DNA of 64,000 nt, taken from G965277745 sp965277745 (GTDB lineage Bacteria > Pseudomonadota > Gammaproteobacteria > Cardiobacteriales > Cardiobacteriaceae). The stretch lies in NCBI GenBank assembly GCA_965277745.1, contig OZ255837.1, forward strand, positions 186,001-250,000, written 5' to 3'. The translations under genes were made by a program, and so were the position numbers. Each line of letters starts with the position of its first letter. The stretch's first letter is position 1. Positions 62,658-64,000 of this stretch are shown piece by piece. The notes under the pieces are model-generated. The model was given only the letters and a program-made list of their open reading frames with translations. It was not told where the DNA came from and ran no database searches.

Positions 62658-63557
62658 TTATTCACCTCCCACAAGAAGCGAAGGTCGCTGACTTTCCACC
62701 GCTTCTTCACGATGATTGCGAACAACCACATACAACTCAGTCTTTTCACCCGGCAACAAGATATTGCGAGGCCAGTAGGCGCTTGCCACTATATCTGGTG
62801 CATGACAGGCTATTTCTCTGGCTTCTATCGGCTCATCGGCAAAGCTTTCAACCAGTCCTACATAGACGGTGAAGTAATGTCCCGTCACAATTTGCCCCTG
62901 CTTAAAACCAAACTTTAAGCCCGGCTGAAAACATTTCGGGCTTGTGTCAGTTTGGCCAGCTAAACGGATGTCATAGCCTTGTGGTAACTCATTTAGTGCA
63001 AGGCGTCTGAGTAAATCACGTAAGCTATCGACGTATGGCTGAGCCGTTTCCCAAGTGGCGGCTTTTCGGTTCACGACGCCCTTAATAGGCCACTGCTGAC
63101 CATCAATAGCTAAGGTGATTTCACGCGGTGGAATACGACGAGGTACTAAGGTGACAGATAATGCGGGCGCTTCCTGACCAGGCGGAGTGATGTAAAGTGA
63201 AACCGGTGATTCTTTGTCCGTGGCCACATATACAACATTCCCCTTGATTTGCGTCTGAGCATCACTGGTTGTTCTCACCTGAGGCGATTCAAACGGCGTC
63301 ACAATCCGGTTCAGATGGCCAAGTGCTACAGGGATCAGTTCATTAATCCCCGGTGTCATCAGCAGCGTTGTTGGCACATCCGTTGAAGCCGTATTGGTTT
63401 GAGTCGGTGGATTTGCAGTAGCAGACTGCTTCATCACACTGGCTGGCACAATCGGCAATTCCACGTCTGCATACGACGCTTGAGATAAAAGGACGCCACT
63501 CAAGCTCATTGCGATTAAGCTTGGTGTTATCCATCGACTAATTTTGGTTCGCATCAT
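62658..63557 (-). CDS. traK: TraK-like secretin-type protein (VirB9 family)
   Basis: A 299-residue exported protein with signal peptide (SLIAMSLSGVLLSQASYA). The beta-rich N-terminal part (ALGHLNRIVTPFESPQVRTT, then GNVVYVATDKESPVSLYITP) and the C-terminal outer-membrane-binding region (YWPRNILLPGEKTELYVVVR) are like TraK of F-type systems. It forms the outer ring with TraV and TraB. It overlaps traE by 20 bp. Confidence 0.9.
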   Translation of the reverse strand: MMRTKISRWITPSLIAMSLSGVLLSQASYADVELPIVPASVMKQSATANPPTQTNTASTDVPTTLLMTPGINELIPVALGHLNRIVTPFESPQVRTTSDAQTQIKGNVVYVATDKESPVSLYITPPGQEAPALSVTLVPRRIPPREITLAIDGQQWPIKGVVNRKAATWETAQPYVDSLRDLLRRLALNELPQGYDIRLAGQTDTSPKCFQPGLKFGFKQGQIVTGHYFTVYVGLVESFADEPIEAREIACHAPDIVASAYWPRNILLPGEKTELYVVVRNHREEAVESQRPSLLVGGE

Positions 63558-64000
63558 TCACCCTCCGGTTTTGCTCTTGGGTCAACTTTTCACGAACGCG
63601 CTTCGTTCTAGCTTGCCCCTCATACGTATCCATCCAACTGAGCTTTGGACGGTATTGCTCAATATCGATGTCAAACTCATAGGTGCGAGTTTGGCGCTGT
63701 TCATCTCCAGATGGTCCAGAGACCAAGGAATAACCGGTCACAAAGACATGGCCGGTTTCATACTCATACTCCACTTGTCTGGGTTGGAATTTGAGCGTGA
63801 CTCGGTCTTCCCGGATTTGTCTTGCCTGAATCTCCAGTGCATCGACCACTTGCTGGTACACCGCTGGAGAAAGCAGCGGCTCGATAGCAACTCGGATAAA
63901 AGACACATTACCCGGGGTCACGTTGCCCATAAGCTCAGCCAGGTAGAGCCCCCAGGATTCCAGGTAAGGCTGAGTGGCCTGGTTTCGTGACACTTCAGCC
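63538..64000 (-). CDS. traE: TraE-like type IV secretion protein (VirB5/TraE), partial at window edge
   Basis: At least 151 residues of a TraE protein are visible; the frame remains open to the window end, so the N-terminal membrane anchor is outside. The periplasmic part reads WGLYLAELMGNVTPGNVSFI and LSPAVYQQVVDALEIQARQI, and ends RPKLSWMDTYEGQ. TraE helps assemble the pilus. It is co-directional with and overlaps traK. Confidence 0.88.
   Translation of the reverse strand, partial: AEVSRNQATQPYLESWGLYLAELMGNVTPGNVSFIRVAIEPLLSPAVYQQVVDALEIQARQIREDRVTLKFQPRQVEYEYETGHVFVTGYSLVSGPSGDEQRQTRTYEFDIDIEQYRPKLSWMDTYEGQARTKRVREKLTQEQNRRVNDANQN

Larger units (their letters stand above)
52970..64000. 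mobile_element. SXT/R391-family ICE, internally deleted; extends past the window
   Basis: The order from prfC is setR, operators, Cro-like gene, two replication-like genes, lytic transglycosylase, setD, setC, then mosT, mosA, traA, traV, traB, traK, traE. This follows the right-end and traE-K-B-V-A-mosAT order of SXT/R391, but the long block normally between setC and mosT (dsbC, traC, traU, traN, traF, traH, traG and others) is missing. An IS481-family element is inserted in setC. Integrase, relaxase and coupling-protein genes, if kept, lie beyond 64 kb. Confidence 0.85.

Noticed and set aside
1..64000. CRISPR array, rRNA or tRNA genes
   Set aside because: No regularly spaced repeats, rRNA-like stretches or cloverleaf-type tRNA sequences were noticed on reading; a dedicated tRNA scan was not possible.

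Overview
The window is a bacterial chromosome segment, most likely from a gammaproteobacterium. I base this on the housekeeping set (oxyR/ahpCF, folA, manXYZ-yobD-manA, rppH, paired bacterioferritins, clpS-clpA, trxA-rho, prfC) and on a remnant of an SXT/R391-family integrative conjugative element (ICE) at the 5' end of prfC. I cannot name the genus. The host genes are moderately GC-rich and are broken up by many insertion sequences (IS3, IS5, IS481, IS630 and IS1595 types), several of them decayed. This suggests a recently IS-expanded genome.

Layout. 1-13.5 kb is a mobile-DNA graveyard. Two identical IS3-family elements in inverted orientation (1-1241 and 9730-10991) bracket a GT8 glycosyltransferase, a phage-type DUF4376 protein, an aldehyde dehydrogenase/short-chain dehydrogenase pair under a large inverted repeat, and pieces of helicase and transposase genes. 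Beyond them lie the C-terminal part of a type III restriction subunit, a broken phage lysozyme and an HrgA-like gene. 13.5-25 kb is core: oxyR divergent from ahpC-ahpF, a secreted possible lysozyme inhibitor, MATE-folA, and a mannose-type PTS operon with fused EIIAB, EIIC, EIID, YobD and ManA. 25-31.9 kb holds a decayed IS5-type element, then the compact operon dctP-dctQ-dctM-pxpA-pxpB-pxpC (TRAP uptake plus ATP-driven 5-oxoproline hydrolysis), then rpiA. 32-35.4 kb is an acquired block: a Fic toxin with an antitoxin carrying a VbhA-like motif, an IS630 transposase and a decayed IS5-type element. 35.4-51.4 kb is core: a membrane-anchored propeller-like protein, a SCO1-TlpA fusion, ilvA, rppH, two complementary bacterioferritin subunits, pyrC, an M61 peptidase, clpS-clpA, rho, trxA and gpmA.

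51.4-64 kb is prfC followed by the ICE: the SetR repressor, its operators and a Cro-like gene, replication-like genes, a lytic transglycosylase, setD and setC, then an AbiE-type toxin-antitoxin pair (mosAT-like) and the transfer genes traA, traV, traB, traK and traE (running off the window). The element is damaged in two ways. setC, half of the transfer activator, carries a clean IS481-family insertion. Separately, setC runs out about 128 codons in and is followed at once by the mosT region. Compared with the usual SXT gene order, everything between setC and mosT (including traC, traU, traN, traF, traH and traG) is missing here. The element therefore looks immobile but keeps its repressor, its addiction module and a pilus/core-complex operon.

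No tRNA, rRNA or CRISPR array was recognised.
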